The notes below the pieces were generated by a model. The model made no database searches. It had not been told where the DNA came from and worked only from the letters and a program-made list of their open reading frames with translations. From Leptospirales bacterium (GTDB lineage: Bacteria; Spirochaetota; Leptospiria; Leptospirales; Leptospiraceae): 40,081 bases of DNA. The stretch is taken from the NCBI GenBank assembly GCA_013297885.1, contig JAAFIR010000041.1, positions 1 through 40,081 of the forward strand, written 5' to 3'. A program made the translations under genes and the position numbers. Positions 25,885-34,883 of the stretch are shown here, one piece after another (the stretch's first letter is position 1; the number at the start of each line of letters is the position of its first letter).

Positions 25885-26394
25885 ATGAAATTAAAATTTA
25901 TTTTTACAAAAAAGCAGACTGCTGAACTTAGAGAAATGGATGAAGTAGTTGAAACTTCGTGTACACTTTTGATACCTGAAGAATATTGGTTAGAGCTTCA
26001 CTTGAAAATTCAGTCTCATGGAAGTCTAAAAATTTATTTTGCACATTTACTAAAAAAATATGAAATTTATTTGAAAAGTGGAATTTTGCCACATTCTAGT
26101 CGGCTAAAAACTGAATATCAACTTAAAGGACAGAATTTGATTAGGAAAGATTTCGAGCCGTGCAAGAAGGATTGGTTTTTGATGAAGTTGTATAGGGCAG
26201 CATTTAATTTTTCAATCAATAAATTATTTGTATTGCTGCTCCGCCTCGACTTGATGAATTTTGCAGAAGTGGTGGAATCTGCCGTGAACTTAGACTTCTC
26301 CGTTGCAACGGGTAAAGAGTGGGTTTTTCAATACGGGGGATTTTTTCAAGACAGCAAAATTCCCCAATACGAAAGGATTTTCGAGTTCGGATAG
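25885..26394 (+). CDS. DUF1564-like protein
   Basis: 169 aa, no signal peptide. The arrangement CTLLIPEEYW, then FAHLLKKYEIYLKSG, a run of basic residues, KKDWFLMKLYRAAFNFSINK and LLLRLDLMNFAEVVE matches the pattern I recall for DUF1564, a Leptospira-restricted family of unknown function often present in many copies. This supports the taxonomic placement but not a function. The GC content rises towards the 3' end (from about 26100). It follows the restriction-gene debris and precedes hldD on the opposite strand. Possibly a mobile or toxin-antitoxin-type accessory gene, unproven. Confidence 0.6.
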   Translation: MKLKFIFTKKQTAELREMDEVVETSCTLLIPEEYWLELHLKIQSHGSLKIYFAHLLKKYEIYLKSGILPHSSRLKTEYQLKGQNLIRKDFEPCKKDWFLMKLYRAAFNFSINKLFVLLLRLDLMNFAEVVESAVNLDFSVATGKEWVFQYGGFFQDSKIPQYERIFEFG

Positions 26395-26578
26395 ATTTTC
26401 CTAAGCAAAATATCACCTAAACAAAAGAATTTCCAATTTTCAAATAAATTCCACAATACAACTATCGATTTTTCAATTATTAAAAAATTTCTTCCAATAA
26501 AAGTTATCTTGCACTGGTATAATGAAACTTTTTAATCTCAATCACAAGCGAAATAATATGATATTTTTAAACATAAAA

Positions 26579-27535
26579 TTAGGTTTTTAGTAAATCCACA
26601 TAATCTTGAATAGCTTGCTCCAAACTGGTAAATCCATCTTTGTAACCTGAACCCAAAAGTTTTGTGGGATCAGCTTTTGTAAAATATTGGTAATTGGGTT
26701 TTAAAAACCCTGGCATATCAATATAATCCACAGACCATTCTTTTTTCATCGCTTGAAAAAGTGCTTTGGCAAGATCATTCCAAGATTCTGCAATTCCTCG
26801 ACCAACATTATAAAGACCAAATTTTTTTTGGAACAAAAGATGAAGAGTTATTTTTGCAGCGTCTTTGACATACAAAAAATCTCTTTTTTGTTCACCATCT
26901 TTATAATCTTCATGATAAGATTTAAATAATTTTAATTTTCCTGTTTCAGAAATTTGCTCATAACCTTTTAGCACAACAGATCGCATATCTCCTTTATGAG
27001 CTTCACCAAAACCAAATACATTAAAATATTTTAGTCCTGTAATTTTTTTTAGCCAACCTTTTTTTTGTGCATACAAATCAAACAATTGCTTAGAGTAACC
27101 ATACATGTTTAATGGGCGAAGTTTATTTATTTCCATTTCGTCAGAATATCCATGTTCACCTAGACCATAAGTTGCAGCACTAGAGGCATATATAAATGGA
27201 ATTTCTTTTTTTAAACATACTTCTGCCAAATTTTTTGTAAGTTCAAAATTATTTTGGATTAAATAAGTTCCATCTGTTTCCGTAGTGGAAGAACAAGCTC
27301 CTTCATGAATTAAATAATCAGGTTTAAAAGATTTAATAATTTTTTCATATTCCAAATTAAATTTTTCTTTTTCTATATAATCCGAAAATTTTAACCTTGA
27401 TAGATTTTTCCATTTTTCAGAATTTCCGATATGATCTATAACTAATATTTCTTCAAATTTTTTTTCATTTAAGAATGAGATGATATTGGAACCGATTAAA
27501 CCTGCTCCACCTGTTATTAAAAATTTCTTTTTCAT
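26579..27535 (-). CDS. hldD: ADP-L-glycero-D-manno-heptose 6-epimerase
   Basis: 318 aa, full length. An extended SDR that epimerises ADP-D-glycero-D-manno-heptose at C6 to provide the L,D-heptose of LPS inner core. Shows the NAD(P)-binding ITGGAGLIGSNIISFLN, the family block HEGACSSTTE, catalytic Tyr/Lys in MYGYSKQLF, YFNVFGFGEAHKGDMRSV, and QKRDFLYVKD. All catalytic positions are present. Not in an operon with other LPS genes here; preceded by a short gap and the FIST/kinase pair. Its presence implies an LPS with heptose. Confidence 0.95.
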   Translation of the reverse strand: MKKKFLITGGAGLIGSNIISFLNEKKFEEILVIDHIGNSEKWKNLSRLKFSDYIEKEKFNLEYEKIIKSFKPDYLIHEGACSSTTETDGTYLIQNNFELTKNLAEVCLKKEIPFIYASSAATYGLGEHGYSDEMEINKLRPLNMYGYSKQLFDLYAQKKGWLKKITGLKYFNVFGFGEAHKGDMRSVVLKGYEQISETGKLKLFKSYHEDYKDGEQKRDFLYVKDAAKITLHLLFQKKFGLYNVGRGIAESWNDLAKALFQAMKKEWSVDYIDMPGFLKPNYQYFTKADPTKLLGSGYKDGFTSLEQAIQDYVDLLKT

Positions 27536-27588
27536 AATTCAATATTTGGTTTTAGTGAACAAGTTTCAAGAAAAGTTTTTTTAAATTT

Positions 27589-29181
27589 CTATTTGAGAGA
27601 ATTGAGCAAATAAGCTTTTAAAAGTTTAAAATCAATTGGTTTTTTTAAATAAGAATCCATCCCTGCTTCAAGACATTTTTTTTCATCATCTTTTAAAGCT
27701 CCTGCAGTTAGTGCAATTATGTTTACATGAGAGTTGGATACTTTTTCAGATTCTCTGATTTTTTTTGTAGCTTCATAACCATCCATTTCTGGCATTTGAA
27801 TGTCCATAAAAATTATATCTGGTTTGTATTTTAGATACTGTTCAAATCCCTCAATCCCATTTCTAGCTTTATGAATAGAAGAATTTTTAGTAATCTTATA
27901 AATCATAGAATTTAATAAACTTAAATTAATTTCATTATCATCTACTATTAAAATACTAAATTGTTTTTTTGTATCTCCTTCAATAGTTTGATTTGAATTA
28001 TTTTGTCCAACTTGTAAATTTTTTTTTGTTTCTGAAGATGGAATGTTCATTTCTTCTTTAATATAGGTTAATTTTAAAGTAAAATAAAATTTACTACCTT
28101 TTCCAGATTCACTATCAAGTTCAATTGAGCTTCCCATTTTTTCAACTAGGCTCGCAGAAATTGCAAGCCCAAGTCCAGTGCCTCCAAACTTTCTAGTAGT
28201 TGATGAATCTGCTTGAGAAAACTTACTGAATAATTTCTTTTTTTGTTCAGGAGTAATTCCTATGCCAGTGTCTTGAACAGAAAAAGTGAATAAGCCAATT
28301 TCATTTTCAATTGACTGATTAAAAATTAGACTTAGTTCAACTTTTCCTTTATTCGTAAACTTGATTGCGTTATTAACTAAATTTATTAATATCTGTTTTA
28401 AACGAATTGAATCTCCAATTATCCATCTAGGAATATTTTCTTTTATATTAAAATTTAACTCAATTCCTTTTTGCTCAGCAGCAAATCTTAGAATATCTTT
28501 AACTTCGTTTATTAATTGAATAACATCTATTTGAATAGTTTCTAATTCTAATTTCCCAGCTTCAATTTTAGAAATATCTAATACATCATTAATCATAGAA
28601 AGTAAATTATTGCCAGATAAATGAATTAGTTCTACATAAGATTTTTGACTTGACTCCAACTCTGTCATTCTTAACAAATCTGAATATCCGATTACAGCAT
28701 TTAAAGGAGTTCTTAATTCATGACTCATATTTGCTAAAAATTCAGATTTTGCTTTATTTGCATTTTCTGCTTCCAGTTTTGCAATTTTATGTTTTTCTTG
28801 AATAATAAGATTTTCTTTTGCTAGATGAGAAATTTTTTCTGCAAGTTCTTCAGCACTGATATTTTCATAGTTAAAATTAAAATCTTTATTTAATATTTGA
28901 GCAGTGTTAATTAAATTATTTATAATTTGTTTATTTTTTTGTAATTCAATTCTTAGCAAAGCATTTACTTCGCTTAATTCTTTTGTACTAATTTCAACAC
29001 TTCTGGTGTTTAAAATACTAGCTCTTTCCATATCTACATATGAAAGATCTACTGAATTTATAAAACCTTGGATTTTCTTTTTATTTACTTCATCAAATCC
29101 ATTCAGAAAAGTTTCTAAGTCAATTTCACTTGAAATACCTAAATATTTTCTAAGTTGCCTTAAAAGTAATGAATTCATCAA
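27589..29181 (-). CDS. Hybrid sensor histidine kinase with receiver domain
   Basis: 530 aa, no membrane segment. An N-terminal helical/coiled-coil region (1-140) leads into HisKA with phospho-acceptor His154 in [20 protein letters not shown], then HATPase (N-box, [16 protein letters not shown]), and a receiver domain from about 400 with ILIVDDNE and phospho-acceptor Asp460 in [11 protein letters not shown], plus LKKPI. Cytoplasmic hybrid kinase; the final phosphorelay partner is elsewhere. Its start overlaps the end of the FIST gene by four bases, so the FIST protein is the likely signal-input partner. Confidence 0.94.
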   Translation of the reverse strand: MMNSLLLRQLRKYLGISSEIDLETFLNGFDEVNKKKIQGFINSVDLSYVDMERASILNTRSVEISTKELSEVNALLRIELQKNKQIINNLINTAQILNKDFNFNYENISAEELAEKISHLAKENLIIQEKHKIAKLEAENANKAKSEFLANMSHELRTPLNAVIGYSDLLRMTELESSQKSYVELIHLSGNNLLSMINDVLDISKIEAGKLELETIQIDVIQLINEVKDILRFAAEQKGIELNFNIKENIPRWIIGDSIRLKQILINLVNNAIKFTNKGKVELSLIFNQSIENEIGLFTFSVQDTGIGITPEQKKKLFSKFSQADSSTTRKFGGTGLGLAISASLVEKMGSSIELDSESGKGSKFYFTLKLTYIKEEMNIPSSETKKNLQVGQNNSNQTIEGDTKKQFSILIVDDNEINLSLLNSMIYKITKNSSIHKARNGIEGFEQYLKYKPDIIFMDIQMPEMDGYEATKKIRESEKVSNSHVNIIALTAGALKDDEKKCLEAGMDSYLKKPIDFKLLKAYLLNSLK

Positions 29182-30332
29182 ATATCTTTTTCATAAATAT
29201 AAGTAATAGTCATAGTTTGATTGTGTAGTTTGCAATTGGTTGAAGTTATAAACGGGCTAATTTCTCCATTTGAATAAAAACCTGAAATCAAACTTTTTTC
29301 TCCAATCATAGAACGAACTGCTTCAATTTCTTCCTCAGTTCTTTCACCCATAATTAATTTTCTACCAACACAGCTAACTAGAATGGTTAAAGAATTGGAA
29401 TCTGTACTTTGAATTTTTTGGAGAACTTGTGTTGCAGCTTTTTCAGCACCTTCAACAAGTAAATTTGTGTTGGAATGCATTAATTTTACAAAACTACCTT
29501 CTGGAATATCTCCTGCCAAAGTCATCGAAGATTCAGTTTCATTAATCCCTAAGATTGTGCGGATCAAACCTTCTTCTTCGTGATTTTTATTTAATAATGC
29601 AAGTGGATAAAGTAAAGCTGAAGTTGGTAAATCTTTTGCATATTCACCTAAATAAGTTTTGTAAAGTTCTAATGCTGGTTTATCATCTAATTCATATAGA
29701 ACATTTCCTTCTGATTTAGTTACTAATCTGGAAGGTCCAAAAGATTGCCACCCACCAAATGATCCATGAGAAATACCAACTGACTCCCCATAAAATCCTA
29801 GAGCTACATTAATATCTGATCTAACTTCTCCTTCATATATAACAAATGTTTGTTCAAACTTTCCATTATCAGCAGCTAAACCACCTGTTAAAATTACTGA
29901 ATCATTTAGATTACTAACTAAACCTTTTATAAAGCTACTTCCATTAATTTTTACACCTTGACCTATCACAAACAAGGATTTTAAATCTGGGCTGTTTAAT
30001 TTTTTTGCTAACTCTTTTCCAGAGTTCTCTGAATCTTCCATTTTTAAAATAACATTTGACTCAGCTTTAATTTTTACTTTTTCAAATTGAATAGCATTTA
30101 TAACTATGCTTTCTTCTGAAATTCCTGAATTAGAAATTTCACCAGCAGTTGTACAACCAATCATTTTAGTGTTTGGAAAAGAATTACTCAATTCTTTAAA
30201 AAAATCTTTTTTTAAAATACATTTTTCTACATTTCCAAAAATTAAAAAAATACTTGGTTCAATTTCTTGAATACCTTTTATAATATCTGAAGAATCAAAA
30301 TTATCTGTTAAGGTTACTTGTTTAAATTTCAT
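29178..30332 (-). CDS. FIST-domain sensory protein
   Basis: 384 aa with FIST-N ([20 protein letters not shown]) and FIST-C ([30 protein letters not shown]) domains. FIST proteins bind small ligands, thought to be amino acids or similar, and are found with histidine kinases or MCPs. No signal peptide or membrane segment. Overlaps the hybrid kinase gene by four bases, the usual coupled arrangement. The ligand is unknown. Confidence 0.92.
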   Translation of the reverse strand: MKFKQVTLTDNFDSSDIIKGIQEIEPSIFLIFGNVEKCILKKDFFKELSNSFPNTKMIGCTTAGEISNSGISEESIVINAIQFEKVKIKAESNVILKMEDSENSGKELAKKLNSPDLKSLFVIGQGVKINGSSFIKGLVSNLNDSVILTGGLAADNGKFEQTFVIYEGEVRSDINVALGFYGESVGISHGSFGGWQSFGPSRLVTKSEGNVLYELDDKPALELYKTYLGEYAKDLPTSALLYPLALLNKNHEEEGLIRTILGINETESSMTLAGDIPEGSFVKLMHSNTNLLVEGAEKAATQVLQKIQSTDSNSLTILVSCVGRKLIMGERTEEEIEAVRSMIGEKSLISGFYSNGEISPFITSTNCKLHNQTMTITYIYEKDI

Positions 30333-30458
30333 ACTCTAAATTTTTTTACTAAATTAAAATTGTCTAGCTAAAAAAAATTCTATTTCAATAGTAAATTGTT
30401 ATTTAAAATTTTTATAAATTTATTTTTAATTAATTTAGTTTTATTTGAATATTTGATT

Positions 30459-31304
30459 TTAATTTAGAGAGTTTTCTGTTCTGGATTTTTTTAGAACTTC
30501 TATAATTTGGTCATGAATGTATTGATTGGAAATTACAATATCAGATGGAAAACTGATTAGTGGTTGATTTTTGTAATTGGTTAGTTTTGCTCCAGCTTCT
30601 TTTAAAATCACTGAAGCAGCTGCCATATCAAAAATACCCACAGATTTTTCCCAAATCCCATCAATTTTTCCTTCAGCAATCCAACAAAAATCTAACACAA
30701 TTGAACCTGTTCTTCTGATACTTCTACCAGCTGTTAAAAATGCTGAAAGGTCTGCAAGAATTTCAGTTAAAATAATTTTGCGATTAACAGGAAAAGCTGA
30801 AATTAACAAAGCTCTATCTAGTTTGTGAATTTCTGAACAACGAATTAAAGAATCATTTTTTCTGGCACCTTGACCAAGAATTGCTGAATAAAAATCTTTT
30901 AGTTCTGGAGCAAGCACCATTCCAGCAACCGAAGTATCCCTGTGTTGAATTGCAATCGAAACTACATAAAGAGGAAGTCTTCTTAAAAAATTCATCGAAC
31001 CATCAATTGGATCTAGAACCCATGTAAAATTATTTTGTCCAGAAATTTTAATTTCTTCTTCAGAAGAAATAGAATCATCTGGAAATTCTGATAAAATTAA
31101 ATTTCGAATCAAATCATAAACTTTTTTTTCAGAATTGTCCAATTGTTTTTTTTCAACTAAATCATCAAGAGTTGTTGATATAAAAACTTCTTCTTGGATA
31201 GTTTTAATTCCTGAAATTAAAAAACTAATTTTTTGCTCTATAAAATTAACTCTTTGTGTAATTTCTTCAATTGGAAAATTTAATTCAGGAGCAGTAGTAG
31301 CCAT
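30459..31304 (-). CDS. Inositol-monophosphatase-family phosphatase
   Basis: 281 aa, usual length for the IMPase/SuhB/CysQ superfamily of Mg2+/Li+-sensitive phosphatases. Motif A is WVLDPIDGSMNFLRRLP (three metal ligands with EE of SSEEEI); motif B is GIFDMAAASVILKEAGA. The middle GSIVLDFCWIAEGKIDG is typical. Substrate could be inositol-1-phosphate, 3'-phosphoadenosine phosphate or another sugar phosphate; it cannot be read here. Only about 30 bases separate its start from the hairpin element at 31335-31444, so its promoter or leader must lie within or next to that element. Confidence 0.9.
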   Translation of the reverse strand: MATTAPELNFPIEEITQRVNFIEQKISFLISGIKTIQEEVFISTTLDDLVEKKQLDNSEKKVYDLIRNLILSEFPDDSISSEEEIKISGQNNFTWVLDPIDGSMNFLRRLPLYVVSIAIQHRDTSVAGMVLAPELKDFYSAILGQGARKNDSLIRCSEIHKLDRALLISAFPVNRKIILTEILADLSAFLTAGRSIRRTGSIVLDFCWIAEGKIDGIWEKSVGIFDMAAASVILKEAGAKLTNYKNQPLISFPSDIVISNQYIHDQIIEVLKKSRTENSLN

Positions 31305-31334
31305 AATTCCTCAGAACAGTTTATCAAGATTAGC

Positions 31335-31444
31335 TAGCGTGAGGGATACGAAGCATCGCAGAGTCTTTGCTTGCAAAGACCGAAACAGCGTAGCGATAGT
31401 GAAGTGCGTAGTAGCCCGACCTTTCTGAAAGAAAGGACACGCCC
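31335..31444 (-). repeat. Bipartite hairpin repeat element, copy 6
   Basis: In the 344-base gap between fliG and the IMPase gene, minus orientation: GGGCGTGTCCTTTC with hairpin CCTTTCTTTCAGAAAGG, core TCGGGCTACTACGCACTTC, a large second arm with GTCTTTGCAAGCAAAGAC at its tip, and tail TTCGTATCCCTCACGCTA. It is the least AT-rich copy and keeps GGGCG, CGGGCT and CCCT-x3-CGCT. Together with copy 7 it fills most of the gap. Confidence 0.7.
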
Positions 31445-31535
31445 AATCATTTAATCAAAATTAAATGAAAATGATGCTTCTTAACTAATTTCATAAAAAG
31501 CTCAGTCCCGCAAGTATTATTTTATAGGTTTAATT

Positions 31536-31637
31536 GGGCAAGTTTTTGCTTTGCAAAAAACGGGCTTTTCGCTACTTCTGAATTTAACTGCTTCGCTTTT
31601 AAATTCAGAAACGCTTCAATCCCTCTTGCTTGTATTG
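31536..31637 (+). repeat. Bipartite hairpin repeat element, copy 7
   Basis: Shortest clear copy, plus orientation: GGGCAAGTTTTTGCTTTGCAAAAA (first hairpin), CGGGCTTTTCGCTACTTCT, second hairpin CTGAATTTAA pairing with TTAAATTCAG, tail CTTCAATCCCTCTTGCTTGTATTG. It ends 11 bases from the fliG stop codon on the other strand, so could also act in 3' end formation there. Confidence 0.8.
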
Positions 31638-31648
31638 AAAAATTTTTC

Positions 31649-32662
31649 TTAAACGATTAACTCGTCTTCACCTTGACGGGCAACCACAATCTCACCAGCT
31701 TCTTCAAGCTTACGGATAATGTTCACAATTTTTTGTTGTGCATCTTCCACGTCTTTTAAACGCACTGGTCCCATAAAGTCCATATCTTCTCGAAGTAAGT
31801 TGGCAGCACGTTTTGACATGTTCTTAAAAATTTTATCTTGCACTTCTGAATCTACAGACTTCAAAGCTTTTGCAAGCTCTGTATTGTCAACTTCACGCAT
31901 AACTTTTTGAATTGCACGGTCATCGAGTAATACAATGTCCTCGAATACAAACATACGTTTTTTAATTTCTTCTGCTAATTCTGGATCTTCTTCTTCAAGA
32001 GCTTCAATGATTGTTTTTTCAGTTCCTCTATCTACGTTGTTCAAAATTTCCACAACTGAATCAATACCACCAGCAACAGTATAGTCTTCTGAAGCAAGAG
32101 TGGAAAGTTTTCTTTCAAGAACTCGCTCTACTTCACGAAGAACGTCTGGACTTACTCTATCCATTGTAGCAATTCTTTTAGCAACTTCAGCTTGAATTGT
32201 GTGCGGAAGTGATGACAAGATTGTTGCAGCTTTGTTTGGATCAAGGTAAGATAAAATTAATGCAATTGTTTGAGGATGTTCCCCTTGGATAAAGTTTAAT
32301 AATTGTGCTGGGTCGGTTCTTCGCACAAAGTCAAATGGTCTAACTTGAAGTGAAGAAGTTAAACGATTGATAATATCAATTGCTTTTTGGTTACCTAATG
32401 CTTTTTCTAATAAAGAACGGGCAAAGTCAATACCACCATTTGTGATAAATCCTTGTGCCATCATGAGTTCGTTGAACTCAACTAACACTTTTTCTTTATC
32501 TTCTGGTGTAATTTTATCTAATCTTGCGATTTCAAAAGTGATTTGCTCGATTTCATCTTCTCTAAGATGTTTGAAAATTTCTGTTGATACCTCAGATCCA
32601 ACAGCAATTAAAAAAATTGCTGCTTTTTGTCTTCCGGTTAGATTGGTTTTCTTGCTAAGCAT
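31649..32662 (-). CDS. fliG: Flagellar motor switch protein FliG
   Basis: 337 aa, full length. FliG is the rotor protein that meets the stator and the MS ring. Visible: N-terminal helical domain (GRQKAAIFLIAVGSEVSTEI), the middle EHPQTIALILSYLDPNKAAT motif, and the C-terminal motor domain with MFVFEDIVLLDDRAIQKVMR carrying charged torque residues. Single gene in this window, away from the flgKL operon; spirochaetes often have two fliG paralogues, so this may be fliG1 or fliG2. Separated from the next gene by a short gap with no further flagellar genes. Confidence 0.96.
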   Translation of the reverse strand: MLSKKTNLTGRQKAAIFLIAVGSEVSTEIFKHLREDEIEQITFEIARLDKITPEDKEKVLVEFNELMMAQGFITNGGIDFARSLLEKALGNQKAIDIINRLTSSLQVRPFDFVRRTDPAQLLNFIQGEHPQTIALILSYLDPNKAATILSSLPHTIQAEVAKRIATMDRVSPDVLREVERVLERKLSTLASEDYTVAGGIDSVVEILNNVDRGTEKTIIEALEEEDPELAEEIKKRMFVFEDIVLLDDRAIQKVMREVDNTELAKALKSVDSEVQDKIFKNMSKRAANLLREDMDFMGPVRLKDVEDAQQKIVNIIRKLEEAGEIVVARQGEDELIV

Positions 32663-32727
32663 AGTTTATCCGACATTCTCAATATCGGTAAATTTTATGA
32701 ATTTCAACAAAATCTTTTAATAAAAAA

Positions 32728-32979
32728 TTAGGGAGCTGGAGTTGTTGAAGGAGCAGATTTATCACCACCAATTAAACCTTTGATTTTTTCCTGAGTTTTT
32801 GGATCTTTCATTTTTTCTTTAATGGTTTCAATTGCTTTTTTACCTTGCTCAGATTCAGCTTGTTGTTTGATTAAATCTACCATTCCAGTACCAGTTCCTG
32901 CACTGCTTGAATTGTTTGAATCAGTGTTCTGCCCTCCAGAACAAGATATAATAAAAATTGCTAATAAAATAAATTTCAT
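32728..32979 (-). CDS. Small putative lipoprotein
   Basis: 83 aa from the ATG at 32979 (MKFILLAIFIISCSGG), chosen because GGAG lies just upstream; an earlier in-frame TTG at 32991 would put that site inside the gene. The lipobox IISC gives lipidation at the Cys, then a Ser/Asn/Thr-rich linker, a Lys-rich helical stretch (EQGKKAIETIKEKMKDPKTQ) and a Pro/Ala tail. No known family; probably surface or periplasm-facing. Downstream of fliG on the same strand order, but not clearly in one operon. Confidence 0.75.
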   Translation of the reverse strand: MKFILLAIFIISCSGGQNTDSNNSSSAGTGTGMVDLIKQQAESEQGKKAIETIKEKMKDPKTQEKIKGLIGGDKSAPSTTPAP

Positions 32980-33115
32980 TTGTAACTCCAAAATAGTTTT
33001 TTTTCAAATTATAAATGCTAATTTTGAAAACAAGGAAATTTTAATGAATTTTAGGGATTTTTACAAATGAATAATTCTAAAATAAATTTTACGTTCGGCA
33101 TTTTTTCTTTCAAAT

Positions 33116-33283
33116 GCAGAGATTAAAATTTATTGGATAATAAATTTAGTTCAAAATGAAATTGAAGCTTATTAAAATCCTGAAAATAATGAATACAAAA
33201 ATAAAAAAATTTATTCTGCTTCTGAAATTATTCAAACGTCAACTCCACTAAAAATTTCAATTTCTTTAGCTGAGCTGATTTAA
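33116..33283 (+). pseudogene. Remnant of a Uma2-family (PD-(D/E)xK-like) gene
   Basis: A plus-strand frame ending TAA at 33281-33283 reads IYWIINLVQNEIEAY, a TAA at 33173-33175, then NPENNEYKNKKIYSASEI and TPLKISISLAELI. This matches the C-terminal part of Uma2 (DUF820) proteins, whose usual line is EYWIINL...VY-x-NP...Y. With no start and an in-frame stop it is dead. Lies in the gap between the small lipoprotein and the citrate synthase gene, whose stop is 5 bases away. Confidence 0.55.
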
Positions 33284-33287
33284 AAAT

Positions 33288-34577
33288 TCACCTATTTTCT
33301 ATTGGAATATAATTCAAATTCATTGGACCAGTGTAAATTTGTCTTGGTCTTGCTTTTTTGAAATTGGATTTGATTCTAAGCTCTCTCCAATGTGCAAGCC
33401 AACCAGGAAGTTTACCCATAGTTTGCATTACAGTGAACATTCTTTTTGGAATTCCGATTTCTTGAAAAACAATTCCTGAATAAAATTCTAAATTTGGATA
33501 TAGATTTTTTTCTTTATAAAAAGAATCATTATCAATATAATTTTCAAACTCTCTTGCAAAATCTAAAATTGGCGATTTTTTATTATCAAAATAATTGTGA
33601 AAAATTTCTCTTGCTACAAGTGATCTAGGACTTTTTGTCAAATAAGCTGTGTGACCAAGAAAATTGGATTTAGTTAATTCTTCTTTCACTTTTGAATCTG
33701 ATATATACTCTTTTACAGATTTTTTTGAAGTAGTTATTTTTTCTAAGAATTCAATTGCTGCAACACTTTGACCACCTTCACGTGAACCCCATAATGCAGA
33801 AATTCCAGCTGAAATTGAAGCAAATAAATTTGATTTTGTGCTACCAACTAATTGAACTGTTGAAGCAGCCACATTTTGTTCATGGTCCGCGTATAGAATT
33901 AAAAACTGATTTAACAATTTATCAATTTCTTGAGGGGCAACATGATTTTCTGATTCTGCAGGGATTGAAAAAAGCATATGTAAGAAATTGGAACAATAAG
34001 GCAAATTATCTTTTGGATATACAAATGGTTGACCAATAGTTTTTTTATAAGAAAAAGCAGCAATGGTTCTAATTTTACTCAAAAGTCTAGTAACTTGATC
34101 AACACCTTTATCAACTGATTCTTCATAATCATCAGGATAATAACTAGACAATGCCATAATCATTGTGGATAAAACTGCAAGTGGATGAGCTTTACCAGGA
34201 AAACCATCAAACAAATTGATCATATCTTCATGAATCATGGAATGTTTAGCTAATCGATTTGTAAAATCTTGAAGTTCAGCTTTTTTTGGTAAATTTCCAT
34301 AAATTAATAGATAAGAAGTTTCCACAAATGTAGAATGTTTTGCTAAGTCTTTGATGTCGTAACCACGATAACTTAGTGTTCCGTTTTCAGGATCTCTTCT
34401 AGAAACTTGGCTTTCACCAATTGCAGTATTAAAATTTCCTGGATCAACAGTGACTACGCCAGTCGAGTCATATAAAGTTTTTATTTCAATACCTTGTTTT
34501 CCATCAGTTCCTGTTACCAAATTTAAAGGAATAATTTTATCATCTAAATGAAGTTCTGCTTTTTTATAATTGGTCAT
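33288..34577 (-). CDS. gltA: Citrate synthase homologue with altered active site
   Basis: 429 aa from ATG 34577 (MTNYKKAELHL), the usual length and start for type II citrate synthase; the upstream in-frame TTG at 34604 is less likely. Family blocks: VTVDPGNF, TLSYRGYDI, FLILYADHEQNVAASTVQLV, LPGWLAHWRELR. Two of the three catalytic residues differ. The His of GPxHGGANE is Glu267 (ALWGSREGGQS) and the Asp of PNVDFYSGI is Glu364 (PNLEFYSGI). The third, His309 (FLGHTAYL), is kept, but GFGHRVYK lacks its Arg. Activity is uncertain. It may be a specialised or dead paralogue, not the main TCA enzyme. Preceded by a 306-base gap. Confidence 0.85.
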   Translation of the reverse strand: MTNYKKAELHLDDKIIPLNLVTGTDGKQGIEIKTLYDSTGVVTVDPGNFNTAIGESQVSRRDPENGTLSYRGYDIKDLAKHSTFVETSYLLIYGNLPKKAELQDFTNRLAKHSMIHEDMINLFDGFPGKAHPLAVLSTMIMALSSYYPDDYEESVDKGVDQVTRLLSKIRTIAAFSYKKTIGQPFVYPKDNLPYCSNFLHMLFSIPAESENHVAPQEIDKLLNQFLILYADHEQNVAASTVQLVGSTKSNLFASISAGISALWGSREGGQSVAAIEFLEKITTSKKSVKEYISDSKVKEELTKSNFLGHTAYLTKSPRSLVAREIFHNYFDNKKSPILDFAREFENYIDNDSFYKEKNLYPNLEFYSGIVFQEIGIPKRMFTVMQTMGKLPGWLAHWRELRIKSNFKKARPRQIYTGPMNLNYIPIENR

Positions 34578-34753
34578 AAATTCAATTTGAAAAATTGATT
34601 CCAAAAGTCAAATTTTAAATCGTAAAATTTTTTAGTTTTGATTTGCATCTTTATCAAAGTAAATCTCAAAATAATATTGCAATATGCCCTACATTTAATT
34701 ATTCTGTTCCAATTGTGATGTATTGATTAAATTATATTATTATTTTTTATAGA

Positions 34754-34871
34754 CTCTCTATTAAGTAAGAATAATTTATTTTGTGAAAAACCTAAGGCTT
34801 ATTATAGTTTTGGAAAAGATAAGTTTAATAAAATAAATCTTTCTCTGATGGGTACTTATTATTTAACATAA
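34754..34871 (+). other. Possible gene remnant in the 34578-34883 gap
   Basis: The gap upstream of the citrate synthase start and the next plus-strand gene is AT-rich. A plus-strand frame ending TAA 34869-34871 reads LLSKNNLFCEKPKAYYSFGK, then DKFNKINLSLMGTYYLT, which is protein-like but has no start and no known family. No terminator or clear promoter could be supported in the gap. Confidence 0.2.
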
Positions 34872-34883
34872 ATAGAGGAAACA

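Noticed and set aside
31135-31428. 97-codon plus-strand open frame across the IMPase start and repeat copy 6
   Set aside because: It is antisense to the IMPase-family gene and reads through the hairpin element; no protein-like pattern.
56-31637. Integron attC sites as the identity of the hairpin elements
   Set aside because: The size and palindromic form are similar, but no RYYYAAC/GTTRRRY core pair is seen, there is no integrase gene in the window, and the elements do not flank cassette-like genes in one orientation.
50-31637. CRISPR array as explanation for the repeats
   Set aside because: Copies are kilobases apart, in both orientations, with no regular spacers and no cas genes.
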